Part shown: positions 7,760 through 15,774 of the stretch, piece by piece
How positions within the stretch are numbered: position 1 is the first letter of the stretch
Layout of the letters: each line of letters begins with the position of its first letter
NCBI GenBank assembly: GCA_015665315.1
Contig: JADFAK010000029.1
Location: forward strand, 28,255-92,254
Direction of reading: 5' to 3'
DNA from: Flavobacteriales bacterium
Lineage (GTDB): Bacteria > Bacteroidota > Bacteroidia > Flavobacteriales_D > Sanyastnellaceae
Length of the DNA: 64,000 nucleotides
Position numbers and translations under genes: made by a program
The notes under the pieces: generated by a model
Database searches by the model: none
What the model was told of the DNA's origin: nothing
What the model saw: the letters and a program-made list of their open reading frames with translations, nothing else

Positions 7760-10714
7760 TTATTTCAACTCAAATAAGACAGACGCATACAGCAACCTTC
7801 CAACGCGGGGGCCGCCATATACTTGTAAGTTATCATTGTGTATAGCTCTTTCAAATTTATCAGAAAATGTGGTCAAGTCGTTATCAAAAAATGGAATTAC
7901 ACCAAAAAGATTTGAACCACCAACTTTAACTGTACAGTTAATGGCTGGCACATAGACATTGATTTGGGCATCAACCATATCGTATCGATCTATGGCACCA
8001 GTAAACTGAGGGGACCCTTCGAAAACGAAACCATCAATCCACTTGTAATTCACCCCGAATCCAACCTTCTTGATCCTGTTGAAAAGCACGAGATCCCTTC
8101 CGTTCAAACCAAGGTTATATTTATGCTTGGGCGTATTGAATGCTGGAATAATTGGATCATCCTCACCGCTCAAAAGCGTGTTGTAGCTATAATTGGCGTT
8201 GAAGGTGAGCCTTTTGAAGTAGTAATTAAGACCGATAGACGCACCCGTAGTTCGCACCTTCTCTTGGGCGTTGGCGGCCACACGATAGACACCAATACCT
8301 CCAACGGTATAGCCATTTGTTTCATCGAACTCGGCATCGATACCGATTACGTAACCAATAAAGTCGGTGTAGACACTGTAATATGCGCCCACATCCAAGT
8401 ACACACTTTTACTCACTGTCCCTCGGTATCCAGCTTCAATGGTTCGAACTTTTTCAGGACGAATTTTGTCAATATTGAAATACTCCAGTTTCTCCAGTCC
8501 GCCAATCAAGGAAGTTGAAGTTCGGTAATCATTGAAGGAATCAACTGTGATTAGTGAATCGGATCCTTCCTCAAATCGACCGTCGATATTTCCTAGAAGA
8601 ATGGCACGCCCTACGTTGTAAAACAAGTACTGATCGGCCAAGGTCGGATTTCGAATGGCCGATGACACGCTGGCTCTAAAGGTGTGCTTTTCAGAGGGCA
8701 AGTAAACTACTGATCCAGCAAAGGATGGGAGAAAACCGAAGTTTTGGTTTTTATCTACGCGTGCCGTGGTATTTAACTTGAGCTTTTCCTCAAACAGTTT
8801 TGCTTCCAACCCCACATAGGAGCCGACCTCCCAATTCCGAATAACCACTCTCGTTGAATCGGTAGTCACTCTGCGACCATTGCCATCCAGAATGTAATTC
8901 CCTAAGGAATCGACAGCGTATACATACTGCAAGGTGTCTTGAAAAATTGTCCCTTGCGTATCAGGTCTGTACAGTCGACCACTCACACCTCCAACTATAT
9001 CTAGATACTTGGTTTTTACTTTCTTTTCTCCTTGAATATTGTAAAGGGCTGATTTGTCATAGAACAGTGAACCACCCTCCGTAAATGTCTTGGAAGTCAC
9101 CGCGGCATGCAGGGAGTCAAACCTCGCAGTTCCAGGCTCGAAGAAAGGTTCAATAACCGCCGTACTTTGGCTATTGATTTCATCTAGGGCTTGGTCATAC
9201 AATCCGCTGAAATAGTCAAATTCCTCCAAGTACCATTCGGCAAGCAAGGTTCTAAAATAGTCCAGTTTTTCGTCATTCGGGATATCAGCTTCTAATGCCA
9301 TATTGAACAACTCGTCGTAGCGCGGAAGGTCCTTGACGTCATCGGCATAATTGAGTCGCCAGTACTGGGCCATTCTTGCATTCCACTCGGCTGTCTTGGC
9401 CGACTCGTCCAACATTCTAATTCCCGTCGTAACAATATCGTAGGTATCTCCAGCGTCTTCTTGGGTTGAATAAATGCGTACAAACCAATCATCTTTGGCT
9501 CCAACTTGGAGTTTATGTTGCATGAATTCAACGTTCTTTAGAGCATATCTATTATCGCCTTGGTAAACCGTGGAGCCTGTGCTATAATTGAAATTGTAGC
9601 TAGCCTGTACGTTGGAAGAAATATTGTAATACAGCCCTGTATTGAATTTTCTGTTGTCAGTGCTATAGTCCACTAAATCTATTTCCCTGTATCCTCGGCG
9701 ATAGAAAGTACCCAAGCCGGCATAATCTTGCGGCAGGTCACTAAAATCATTGTTGGTCGCTGAAGCTTCATCGCCGTATATATTCACAGCATTGTAACCA
9801 AAAGGATTGGTTTCATCGTGCAATGAACCAGTGATAGGCGAATAATTTTCTGCCTCCCATTCATTGGCCGTTAGAGAGAACCAATTCAACTTAAAACCGA
9901 ATTTCTCCTCACCTTTATCGTTTTTAATCACCTCGGCCAATCTGAATGCATATTCCCACAATCCCCGCTCGCCTTTCTTCATATACATGCTGAAACCAGG
10001 AAAAGTAAAAGGATCCTTGGTTGTCATATTGATCACGCCATTGAATGCTCCAGGACCGTAGAATGCCGAGGAAGCGCCTGCAATAATATCCACACGCATG
10101 ACGTCTAAATCCGACGCCCCCAAGAAATTTCCGAGAGAAAAATTCAGCCCGGGAGATTGGTTGTCCACTCCATCGATTAATTGAAGCGATCTCACTGGTG
10201 AAGTAGAATTAAATCCGCGGGTATTGATGATTTTAAATCCCAGACTGGCTGATGTTAGGTCTACACCTTTCAAAGTTCCCAGACTTTCATAAAAACTACC
10301 TGAAGGGGCATCTTTGATCGCAATAACATCCATTGACTCGACTGTGAGCGAGGCTTGCTTTTGTTTATCTGAAATTCGTTGTCCGACTATCTCAGCTTCT
10401 GAAAGCATAACATTGTCTTCTTTCAAACGAATCGTAATATTCGAAACTGGCGCAGTGAAAGTTTGCACCTGCGGGAGGTAGCTAATAAAAGAGAACTCCA
10501 AATTAACTGGAAACGATTTGACATCGATTTCGAAAACACCATCAAAATCGGTACTCACACCTGTCGTAGTGCCTTTGATGATGACATTTCCAAAAATGAT
10601 AGGATCGCCCGTCGTGGCGTCGAGCATAACGCCCTTTACAACACCTTGCCCCAAGATCAATTGGGAGCAAAGAGCAATCATAACTGTGAGGCTTATTCGA
10701 GACAACAATTTCAT
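7760..10714 (-). CDS. TonB-dependent outer-membrane receptor
   Basis: 984 residues: signal peptide (1-22), a CarboxypepD_reg-like beta-sandwich (about 23-100, GVVKGVMLDATTGDPIIFGNV), a plug domain (about 120-235, with SASLGFKIINTRGFNS and GPGAFNGVINM) and a 22-strand barrel ending in an aromatic strand (LLYASVLFELK). It takes up a ligand across the outer membrane using TonB energy. No SusD partner is adjacent; instead the next gene encodes a T9SS-exported hydrolase, which suggests ester-linked or lipid substrates. The promoter region carries an 11-bp inverted repeat. Ligand not predictable from sequence. Confidence 0.93.
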   Translation of the reverse strand: MKLLSRISLTVMIALCSQLILGQGVVKGVMLDATTGDPIIFGNVIIKGTTTGVSTDFDGVFEIDVKSFPVNLEFSFISYLPQVQTFTAPVSNITIRLKEDNVMLSEAEIVGQRISDKQKQASLTVESMDVIAIKDAPSGSFYESLGTLKGVDLTSASLGFKIINTRGFNSTSPVRSLQLIDGVDNQSPGLNFSLGNFLGASDLDVMRVDIIAGASSAFYGPGAFNGVINMTTKDPFTFPGFSMYMKKGERGLWEYAFRLAEVIKNDKGEEKFGFKLNWFSLTANEWEAENYSPITGSLHDETNPFGYNAVNIYGDEASATNNDFSDLPQDYAGLGTFYRRGYREIDLVDYSTDNRKFNTGLYYNISSNVQASYNFNYSTGSTVYQGDNRYALKNVEFMQHKLQVGAKDDWFVRIYSTQEDAGDTYDIVTTGIRMLDESAKTAEWNARMAQYWRLNYADDVKDLPRYDELFNMALEADIPNDEKLDYFRTLLAEWYLEEFDYFSGLYDQALDEINSQSTAVIEPFFEPGTARFDSLHAAVTSKTFTEGGSLFYDKSALYNIQGEKKVKTKYLDIVGGVSGRLYRPDTQGTIFQDTLQYVYAVDSLGNYILDGNGRRVTTDSTRVVIRNWEVGSYVGLEAKLFEEKLKLNTTARVDKNQNFGFLPSFAGSVVYLPSEKHTFRASVSSAIRNPTLADQYLFYNVGRAILLGNIDGRFEEGSDSLITVDSFNDYRTSTSLIGGLEKLEYFNIDKIRPEKVRTIEAGYRGTVSKSVYLDVGAYYSVYTDFIGYVIGIDAEFDETNGYTVGGIGVYRVAANAQEKVRTTGASIGLNYYFKRLTFNANYSYNTLLSGEDDPIIPAFNTPKHKYNLGLNGRDLVLFNRIKKVGFGVNYKWIDGFVFEGSPQFTGAIDRYDMVDAQINVYVPAINCTVKVGGSNLFGVIPFFDNDLTTFSDKFERAIHNDNLQVYGGPRVGRLLYASVLFELK

Positions 10715-10744
10715 TTAATCTACAAGTTACCGAAGTAAAGCATA

Positions 10745-10786
10745 TTGCCGACAAAAATTTACTTAAAGCTTCAACTTTGTCGGCAA
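10745..10786 (-). promoter_or_regulatory. Perfect 11-bp inverted repeat over the receptor promoter
   Basis: TTGCCGACAAA (10745-10755) and TTTGTCGGCAA (10776-10786) are perfect reverse complements 20 bases apart, i.e. about three helical turns centre to centre. On the minus strand one arm contains a TTG that stands 22 bases before a TAAATTTT element, and the other arm directly follows that element. It therefore looks like an operator laid over the -33 and -7 boxes of the receptor gene. Confidence 0.6.
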
Positions 10787-10860
10787 AGCAGATTCGAAAG
10801 ATATAATTTTTTAGTAGGCTTGCATAACATATTTCATTTTTCCGAGGCGCATATTTCAAT

Positions 10861-10890
10861 GAAATCTTGATTTCGAAAAAACTAGATTTG
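10861..10890 (+). promoter_or_regulatory. Inverted repeat and -7 box before the MFS gene
   Basis: GAAATC-TT-GATTTC (10861-10874) is a perfect inverted repeat, and TAGATTTG (10883-10890) matches the Bacteroidetes -7 box. The box ends only 5 bases before the ATG, so a transcript from it would be nearly leaderless. A TTG at the right distance is missing, which lowers confidence. Confidence 0.35.
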
Positions 10891-10895
10891 CATTT

Positions 10896-12113
10896 ATGCC
10901 AAAGTACCAAAAACACGCCTTACTTTTTATTTTCATTACGGTCCTAGTTGACGTAATCGGCGTAGGAATCATTATTCCTGTTATTCCAGAATTATTGACC
11001 TCACTTACGGGAAAGAATTTGAACGAAGCGGCAGGAATTGGTGGACTTTTAATGTCGACGGCCGCGCTGATGCAATTTTTCTTTGCCCCTGTCATGGGCG
11101 AACTGAGTGATCGATTTGGCCGAAGGCCGGTTCTTTTATTGGCACTTTTCGGACTGGGCTTGGATTATTTGCTTCATGCGTATGCTCCAACAATCGCCTG
11201 GTTGTTTTTGGGAAGAATTTTGGCAGGAGTATTCGGATCGAGCTTTACCGTTGCTACGGCATATATCGCAGATGTGAGTACACCAGAAAAGAAGGCCAAA
11301 AATTTCGGATTGGTTGGCGCGGCCTTTGGTTTGGGCTTTATTATCGGGCCCGTGATCGGTGGGGTGTTTGCACAATGGGGTGTACAAGTTCCATTTTTGA
11401 TCGCGGCTGGGCTGACTTTGGCAAACTTCATCTTCGGACTTTTTATTCTACCTGAATCCTTACCTGTTGAAGATCGCAGACCCGTGAATTTTAAAAAGAT
11501 GATTCCGGGTGTTTCACTTTTCAAACTCGGCAGCTACAAAGCATTTGGTGGTCTGCTGTTGGCATTTTTTCTAGCTCAACTAGCTGGCCAAACCCTACCT
11601 TCCATTTGGTCCTTTTTCACCATTGAAATGTACTCTTGGACGGCGGCAGAAGTTGGGTATAGTTTGGCTGCCGTTGGGATTCTAGTGGCCATCGTTCAGG
11701 GATTGTTGATAGGGAAGGTCGTATCTCGGTTTGGCAACAAACGTGTTATTATGGGCGGCTTTATTCTATGGACTCTGGGGATGTTGCTGTATGCGGTTAG
11801 TTTTCAGTCCTGGATTCTCTATGCCTCCTTGATCCCTTACTGCCTAGGAGGTGTCGCTACGCCAACTTTGCAAGGTCTGATTTCCAACAAAATACCGGCC
11901 AACGAACAAGGAAACCTCCAAGGAACATTGACGAGTATGGCAAGTGTAACATTCATTGTTGGACCGTTTATCAGCACCACTATATTTGCGGCCTTCGCTG
12001 ATTCAACGAAAGGAATCTATTTCCCTGGCGCACCTTTTGTCATGGGCGCGATGTTTTTGGTTGTCGGATCAATTGTGGCCTATCGATCGTTGAAAAAAAT
12101 CGAATCGAACTAA
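10896..12113 (+). CDS. MFS exporter, TetA-like (DHA family)
   Basis: 405 residues with 12 predicted membrane segments. The loop 2-3 signature GELSDRFGRRPVLL (about 68-82) and the start LVDVIGVGIIIPVIPELL are typical of the TetA/DHA1 drug:proton antiporter group. TetA-type homologues in Bacteroidetes are usually chromosomal and not proven tetracycline pumps, so only a general efflux role is claimed. It is divergent from the TonB receptor and its end overlaps the convergent S4-domain gene by 4 bases. Confidence 0.9.
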   Translation: MPKYQKHALLFIFITVLVDVIGVGIIIPVIPELLTSLTGKNLNEAAGIGGLLMSTAALMQFFFAPVMGELSDRFGRRPVLLLALFGLGLDYLLHAYAPTIAWLFLGRILAGVFGSSFTVATAYIADVSTPEKKAKNFGLVGAAFGLGFIIGPVIGGVFAQWGVQVPFLIAAGLTLANFIFGLFILPESLPVEDRRPVNFKKMIPGVSLFKLGSYKAFGGLLLAFFLAQLAGQTLPSIWSFFTIEMYSWTAAEVGYSLAAVGILVAIVQGLLIGKVVSRFGNKRVIMGGFILWTLGMLLYAVSFQSWILYASLIPYCLGGVATPTLQGLISNKIPANEQGNLQGTLTSMASVTFIVGPFISTTIFAAFADSTKGIYFPGAPFVMGAMFLVVGSIVAYRSLKKIESN

Positions 12114-12319
12114 GCTTGTACAACCTCAATGGTGCGACCTTCGAATTCAATTTTGTCACCCAGTCGGATCTTTCGTCTTTTTCGAAATTCTTGCTCGCCA
12201 TTCACGAAGACCATGCCTTCAGCAACAACCATCTTAGCTTCCCCTCCAGACTGGACGAAATTCATGTATTTAAGTACTCGAATAAGTTCTAAGAACTCCT
12301 TGTCCAATTTGAATTCCAT
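12110..12319 (-). CDS. Small S4-domain RNA-binding protein
   Basis: 69 residues covering essentially one S4 domain: helix-turn LIRVLKYMNFVQSGGEAKMVVAEG followed by VFVNGEQEFRKRRKIRLGDKIEF. Single-domain S4 proteins (YaaA/RlbA type) bind structured RNA, some in ribosome assembly. It starts 2 bases after the stop of the dehydrogenase E1 gene, so it is read from the same transcript, and its 3' end overlaps the MFS gene by 4 bases. Confidence 0.88.
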   Translation of the reverse strand: MEFKLDKEFLELIRVLKYMNFVQSGGEAKMVVAEGMVFVNGEQEFRKRRKIRLGDKIEFEGRTIEVVQA

Positions 12320-12321
12320 AA

Positions 12322-14736
12322 TTAGCTGATCGGAAGAAATGTATTGGGATCGGCCTCGGACATCATTTCATAAACTGCCTCCACGATGTCATCAACCGAC
12401 GGTTTGCTGAAATAATCTCCATCGGTGCCGTAGGCTGGCAAATGTGGTTTAGCACTCATCGTCTTAGGTTCTGAATCCAAGAAGTAGAAAGCACCTTGTT
12501 TGTTCACGACTTGATCCAAAATATACGCTGTTGCACCACCTGGAACATCTTCGTCGACAATGAATAGTCGATTTGTCTTCTTAACGGAATTCGCAATTTC
12601 GTGCAGTTCGTCGAATGGAAGTAAAGTCTGTACATCAATCATTTCCACCGAAACACCGAGATTCTTAAAAGACTCTCGAGCTTCCATCGCAATATTGAAT
12701 GTACTACCGTAGGAAACCAATGTAACATCAGTACCCTCTTCAACTATATCTACTTTGCCCAAGCGAACTTTATGTTCTCCTAAATTCGTAGGCATTTGCT
12801 CCTTCTTACGATATCCATTGAGACATTCAACAACTAAGGCCGGCTCATCGGACTCCAGTAGGGTATTGTACATACCTGAAGCTATTGTCATATTTCGTGG
12901 CACACAAACATGCATTCCTCTCACCGAATGAATGATGGCTGCCATTGGCGATCCCGAATGCCAAATTCCTTCTAAACGGTGTCCACGAGTACGAATAATC
13001 AATGGAGCTTTTTGTCCGCCACGCGTTCTATATTGCACAGTAGACAAGTCATCTCGCATAAGCTGCAAAGCGTAATACAGGTAATCTAAATACTGAATCT
13101 CGGCGATTGGGCGAAGTCCCCTCATTGCCATACCGATTCCTTGTCCGACAATGGTAGCTTCTCGAATGCCAGTATCTGCAACTCTTAACTTACCGAATTG
13201 CTCTTGCATGCCTTCCATCGACTGGTTCACACCACCAATGGTTCCGGTATCCTCACCAAAAGTTAGTACTTCGGGATATTTCTCAAATATTTTCGCAAAA
13301 TTCTCCCGCAAAATAATTCTACCATCAACCCAGTCGGCGGCCTCATCAAATATGGGATCTACGCTTTGGATGTTTTGGACAGACTGACTATTCTCGGAAT
13401 ATAGTTTGTCGCTATATCTGTTGTAATTGACTTTTTGATTGGCGTCCAACCAAGAGATTAGTGTTTCTCTTTCACTTGAGCTGTCGCCTCGAGAAAGCAA
13501 CAATACTTGTCGAATCGCCGAAACAAAATCCTTTCTTATCGGCTCACTGTTCTTTCTCAGAGCTTCGGTAATGGGTGCAATCTCTTCCTGAAAATCCGAA
13601 TTATCGGCATACGCATCCATCAGGGCAAGAGCCTCTTGGGTCTCGCCGTCAATATCAGCCCGAAACTCGGCCCAAGCTTCTTTTTGTTGATTGCGAACAA
13701 GCTTTTTAACCTCCTTGCGGATTAGATCAAACTCTTCTTCTTCAACCGGACCTTGCAGCTGAATGAACTTCTGCATTTGATCAATGCAATCGTATTCTTT
13801 GGCCCAAGCTAGTCGCTCAGGAGTTTTATAACGTTCGTGCGACCCCGATGTCGAATGTCCTTGAGGCTGGGTCATTTCTTCCACGTGAACCAGTACGGGA
13901 ATATGATTTTTGCGCGCGAAAGCAGTCGCCTTTTCATAAGTAGCAATCAGGTGCGGATAATCCCACCCTTTTGTCTTGAATATTTTTAGTCCGTTCCCCT
14001 CCTTCCCAATAGCAAAACCTGCCAACGCCTCAGAAATACTCTCTTTTACAGTTTGGAATTTCTTGGGTACAGAAATCCCGTATCCATCATCCCAGATAGA
14101 CATCACCATGGGCACACCCAGTACACAGGCCGCATTCATCGACTCCCAGAACAATCCTTCCGAGGTAGAGGCATCACCTATTGTTCCAAAAGCAACTTCA
14201 TTCCCTTGGTCTGAAAATTTGGTGAAATGCGCGAGATCTGGGCTTGCGCGATATATCTTGGAAGCTTGCGCCAACCCTAGTAACCTGGGCATTTGGGAGC
14301 CTGTTGGAGAAACATCTGCTGAGCTATTGTACTGCTCCATCAAATTCTTCCAACTTCCATCGGGATTCAGGTTTCTCGTCGCGTAATGTCCGCCCATTTG
14401 TCGGCCACCGCTTGCAGGTTCCTTCTCCGTATCGGTATGCCCATAAAGCGCTGCAAAATATTCTTTGACTGTAATTAAGTCAAGCGCAAACATGAATGTC
14501 TGGTCCCGATAATATCCCGATCTGAAATCACCTTTGCGGAAGCACCTAGCCATTGCCAATTGGGCAACTTCTTTTCCATCGCCAAAAATGCCAAACTTGG
14601 CTTTTCCGGTTAGTACCTCTTTTCTACCTAGCAGGGATGTTTCACGACTGATGCACGCAATGCGAAAATCATTTAGCATCTGCTCGCGTAATTCCTGATC
14701 AGTTAATTCCAACACTTCGGTGATACTTTCTGACAT
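12322..14736 (-). CDS. 2-oxoacid dehydrogenase E1, alpha and beta subunits fused
   Basis: 804 residues. Residues 1-400 are the alpha half with the thiamine-diphosphate region (GTIGDASTSEGLFWESMNAA, then SIWDDGYGIS); residues 440-804 are the beta half (FGEDTGTIGGVNQSMEGMQEQFG near 480, then IREATIVGQGIGMAMRG). This layout is the Bacteroidetes form of the branched-chain/2-oxoisovalerate dehydrogenase E1, which decarboxylates 2-oxoacids for acyl-CoA and branched-chain fatty acid synthesis. The exact substrate cannot be read off. No E2 gene is nearby; an E3 (lpdA) lies 6 kb away. A TATCTTTG -7-like box is upstream (14767-14774). Confidence 0.88.
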   Translation of the reverse strand: MSESITEVLELTDQELREQMLNDFRIACISRETSLLGRKEVLTGKAKFGIFGDGKEVAQLAMARCFRKGDFRSGYYRDQTFMFALDLITVKEYFAALYGHTDTEKEPASGGRQMGGHYATRNLNPDGSWKNLMEQYNSSADVSPTGSQMPRLLGLAQASKIYRASPDLAHFTKFSDQGNEVAFGTIGDASTSEGLFWESMNAACVLGVPMVMSIWDDGYGISVPKKFQTVKESISEALAGFAIGKEGNGLKIFKTKGWDYPHLIATYEKATAFARKNHIPVLVHVEEMTQPQGHSTSGSHERYKTPERLAWAKEYDCIDQMQKFIQLQGPVEEEEFDLIRKEVKKLVRNQQKEAWAEFRADIDGETQEALALMDAYADNSDFQEEIAPITEALRKNSEPIRKDFVSAIRQVLLLSRGDSSSERETLISWLDANQKVNYNRYSDKLYSENSQSVQNIQSVDPIFDEAADWVDGRIILRENFAKIFEKYPEVLTFGEDTGTIGGVNQSMEGMQEQFGKLRVADTGIREATIVGQGIGMAMRGLRPIAEIQYLDYLYYALQLMRDDLSTVQYRTRGGQKAPLIIRTRGHRLEGIWHSGSPMAAIIHSVRGMHVCVPRNMTIASGMYNTLLESDEPALVVECLNGYRKKEQMPTNLGEHKVRLGKVDIVEEGTDVTLVSYGSTFNIAMEARESFKNLGVSVEMIDVQTLLPFDELHEIANSVKKTNRLFIVDEDVPGGATAYILDQVVNKQGAFYFLDSEPKTMSAKPHLPAYGTDGDYFSKPSVDDIVEAVYEMMSEADPNTFLPIS

Positions 14737-14846
14737 AGATTATATAGCTTCTGGTGACTAGAAATGCAAAGATAGTGAACGGCTCTGAAGTGTAGGCGTT
14801 GAACTAATGCTTTCAGGAAAAAATCAGTTTTTCTAAGGACCTGAGA

Positions 14847-15767
14847 CTACCTTGCCGACCAGTTTACGGCACATTGTGCCCCGAGAACGGCATTGTTCTT
14901 CACCAATTCTAAATTTGCCTGAAGGCTCTTCCCATGCGTAATTTCATTCACGCTAGACAGCAAAAAAGGAGTCAATTGTTTTCCTGAAATTCCCTTGGCA
15001 ACTGCTGATTCCAGCGCCAGTTCGATAGCAGACTCAATCTGACTTGCATCAATAGCTGCCGCTTGTGGGATAGGATTGGCAACGATTATTCCTTGCTGGG
15101 AACCTAAGGACTGATGAACACGAAATACGTTCACGATTTCTTCAACGGTATTCACACGATGGTCAACAGAACAACCACTGCTGGCGCAGTAAAACGCGGG
15201 AAAACTTGCCGTTCGAAAACCTAAAACAGGCACTCCCATAGACTCGAGGACCTCTAATGTTTTGGGAATATCTAGAATGGATTTGGCCCCGGCGGTAACT
15301 ACGGCAACCGGCGTACTGGCCAATTCTTGGAGATCGGCTGAAATGTCCCAGGAATCTGCGACACCTCTATGTACACCACCAATTCCACCGGTAACAAACC
15401 AAGAAATACCTGCAAAATGCGCTGCCATCATGGTCGTGGCAACAGTCGTGGCTCCAAGTTGCTTGGTCGCCAAAGCCCACGCCATATCCCGTCTGGACAA
15501 TTTAATACACTCTGGGCTAGAGGCAATCTGTTCGAGACCGTCGTCATTTAGTCCAACTTGAATTTTTCCATTCGACACGGCGATGGTCGCGGGAACAGCT
15601 CCCTGCTCTCTTATGATTTTCTGAAGTTGATGGGCTAGTTCCAAGTTGTTAGGCCACGGCATGCCATGTGCGATGATGGTAGACTCCAATGCGACTACCG
15701 CCATACCTTGGGCTAGAGCATCTGCCACTTCCTCGTTTATTTGGAGATACTCCGATACATTTCTCAT
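14847..15767 (-). CDS. psuG: Pseudouridine-5'-phosphate glycosidase
   Basis: Breaks pseudouridine 5'-phosphate into uracil and ribose 5-phosphate in pseudouridine degradation. The 306 residues are the family length. Typical blocks: ALESTIIAHGMPWPNNLE (27-44), GKIQVGL (67-73), TGGIGGVHRG (126-135) and TAGAKSILDIPKTLE (158-172), whose lysine (about 162) matches the Schiff-base lysine of the E. coli enzyme. The kinase partner psuK is not visible in the window. It starts 7 bases after the arylsulfotransferase-like gene, an unexpected operon partner. Confidence 0.93.
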   Translation of the reverse strand: MRNVSEYLQINEEVADALAQGMAVVALESTIIAHGMPWPNNLELAHQLQKIIREQGAVPATIAVSNGKIQVGLNDDGLEQIASSPECIKLSRRDMAWALATKQLGATTVATTMMAAHFAGISWFVTGGIGGVHRGVADSWDISADLQELASTPVAVVTAGAKSILDIPKTLEVLESMGVPVLGFRTASFPAFYCASSGCSVDHRVNTVEEIVNVFRVHQSLGSQQGIIVANPIPQAAAIDASQIESAIELALESAVAKGISGKQLTPFLLSSVNEITHGKSLQANLELVKNNAVLGAQCAVNWSAR

Positions 15768-15774
15768 AGAGACA

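Noticed and set aside
11113..11128. Sixth copy of the 15-bp motif
   Set aside because: ATTTGGCCGAAGGCC has an extra base and encodes the normal MFS motif RFGRRP; treated as coincidence.
14767..14774. Promoter of the E1 gene (TATCTTTG)
   Set aside because: The -7 box fits but no TTG stands at the right distance; kept only as a note in the E1 entry.
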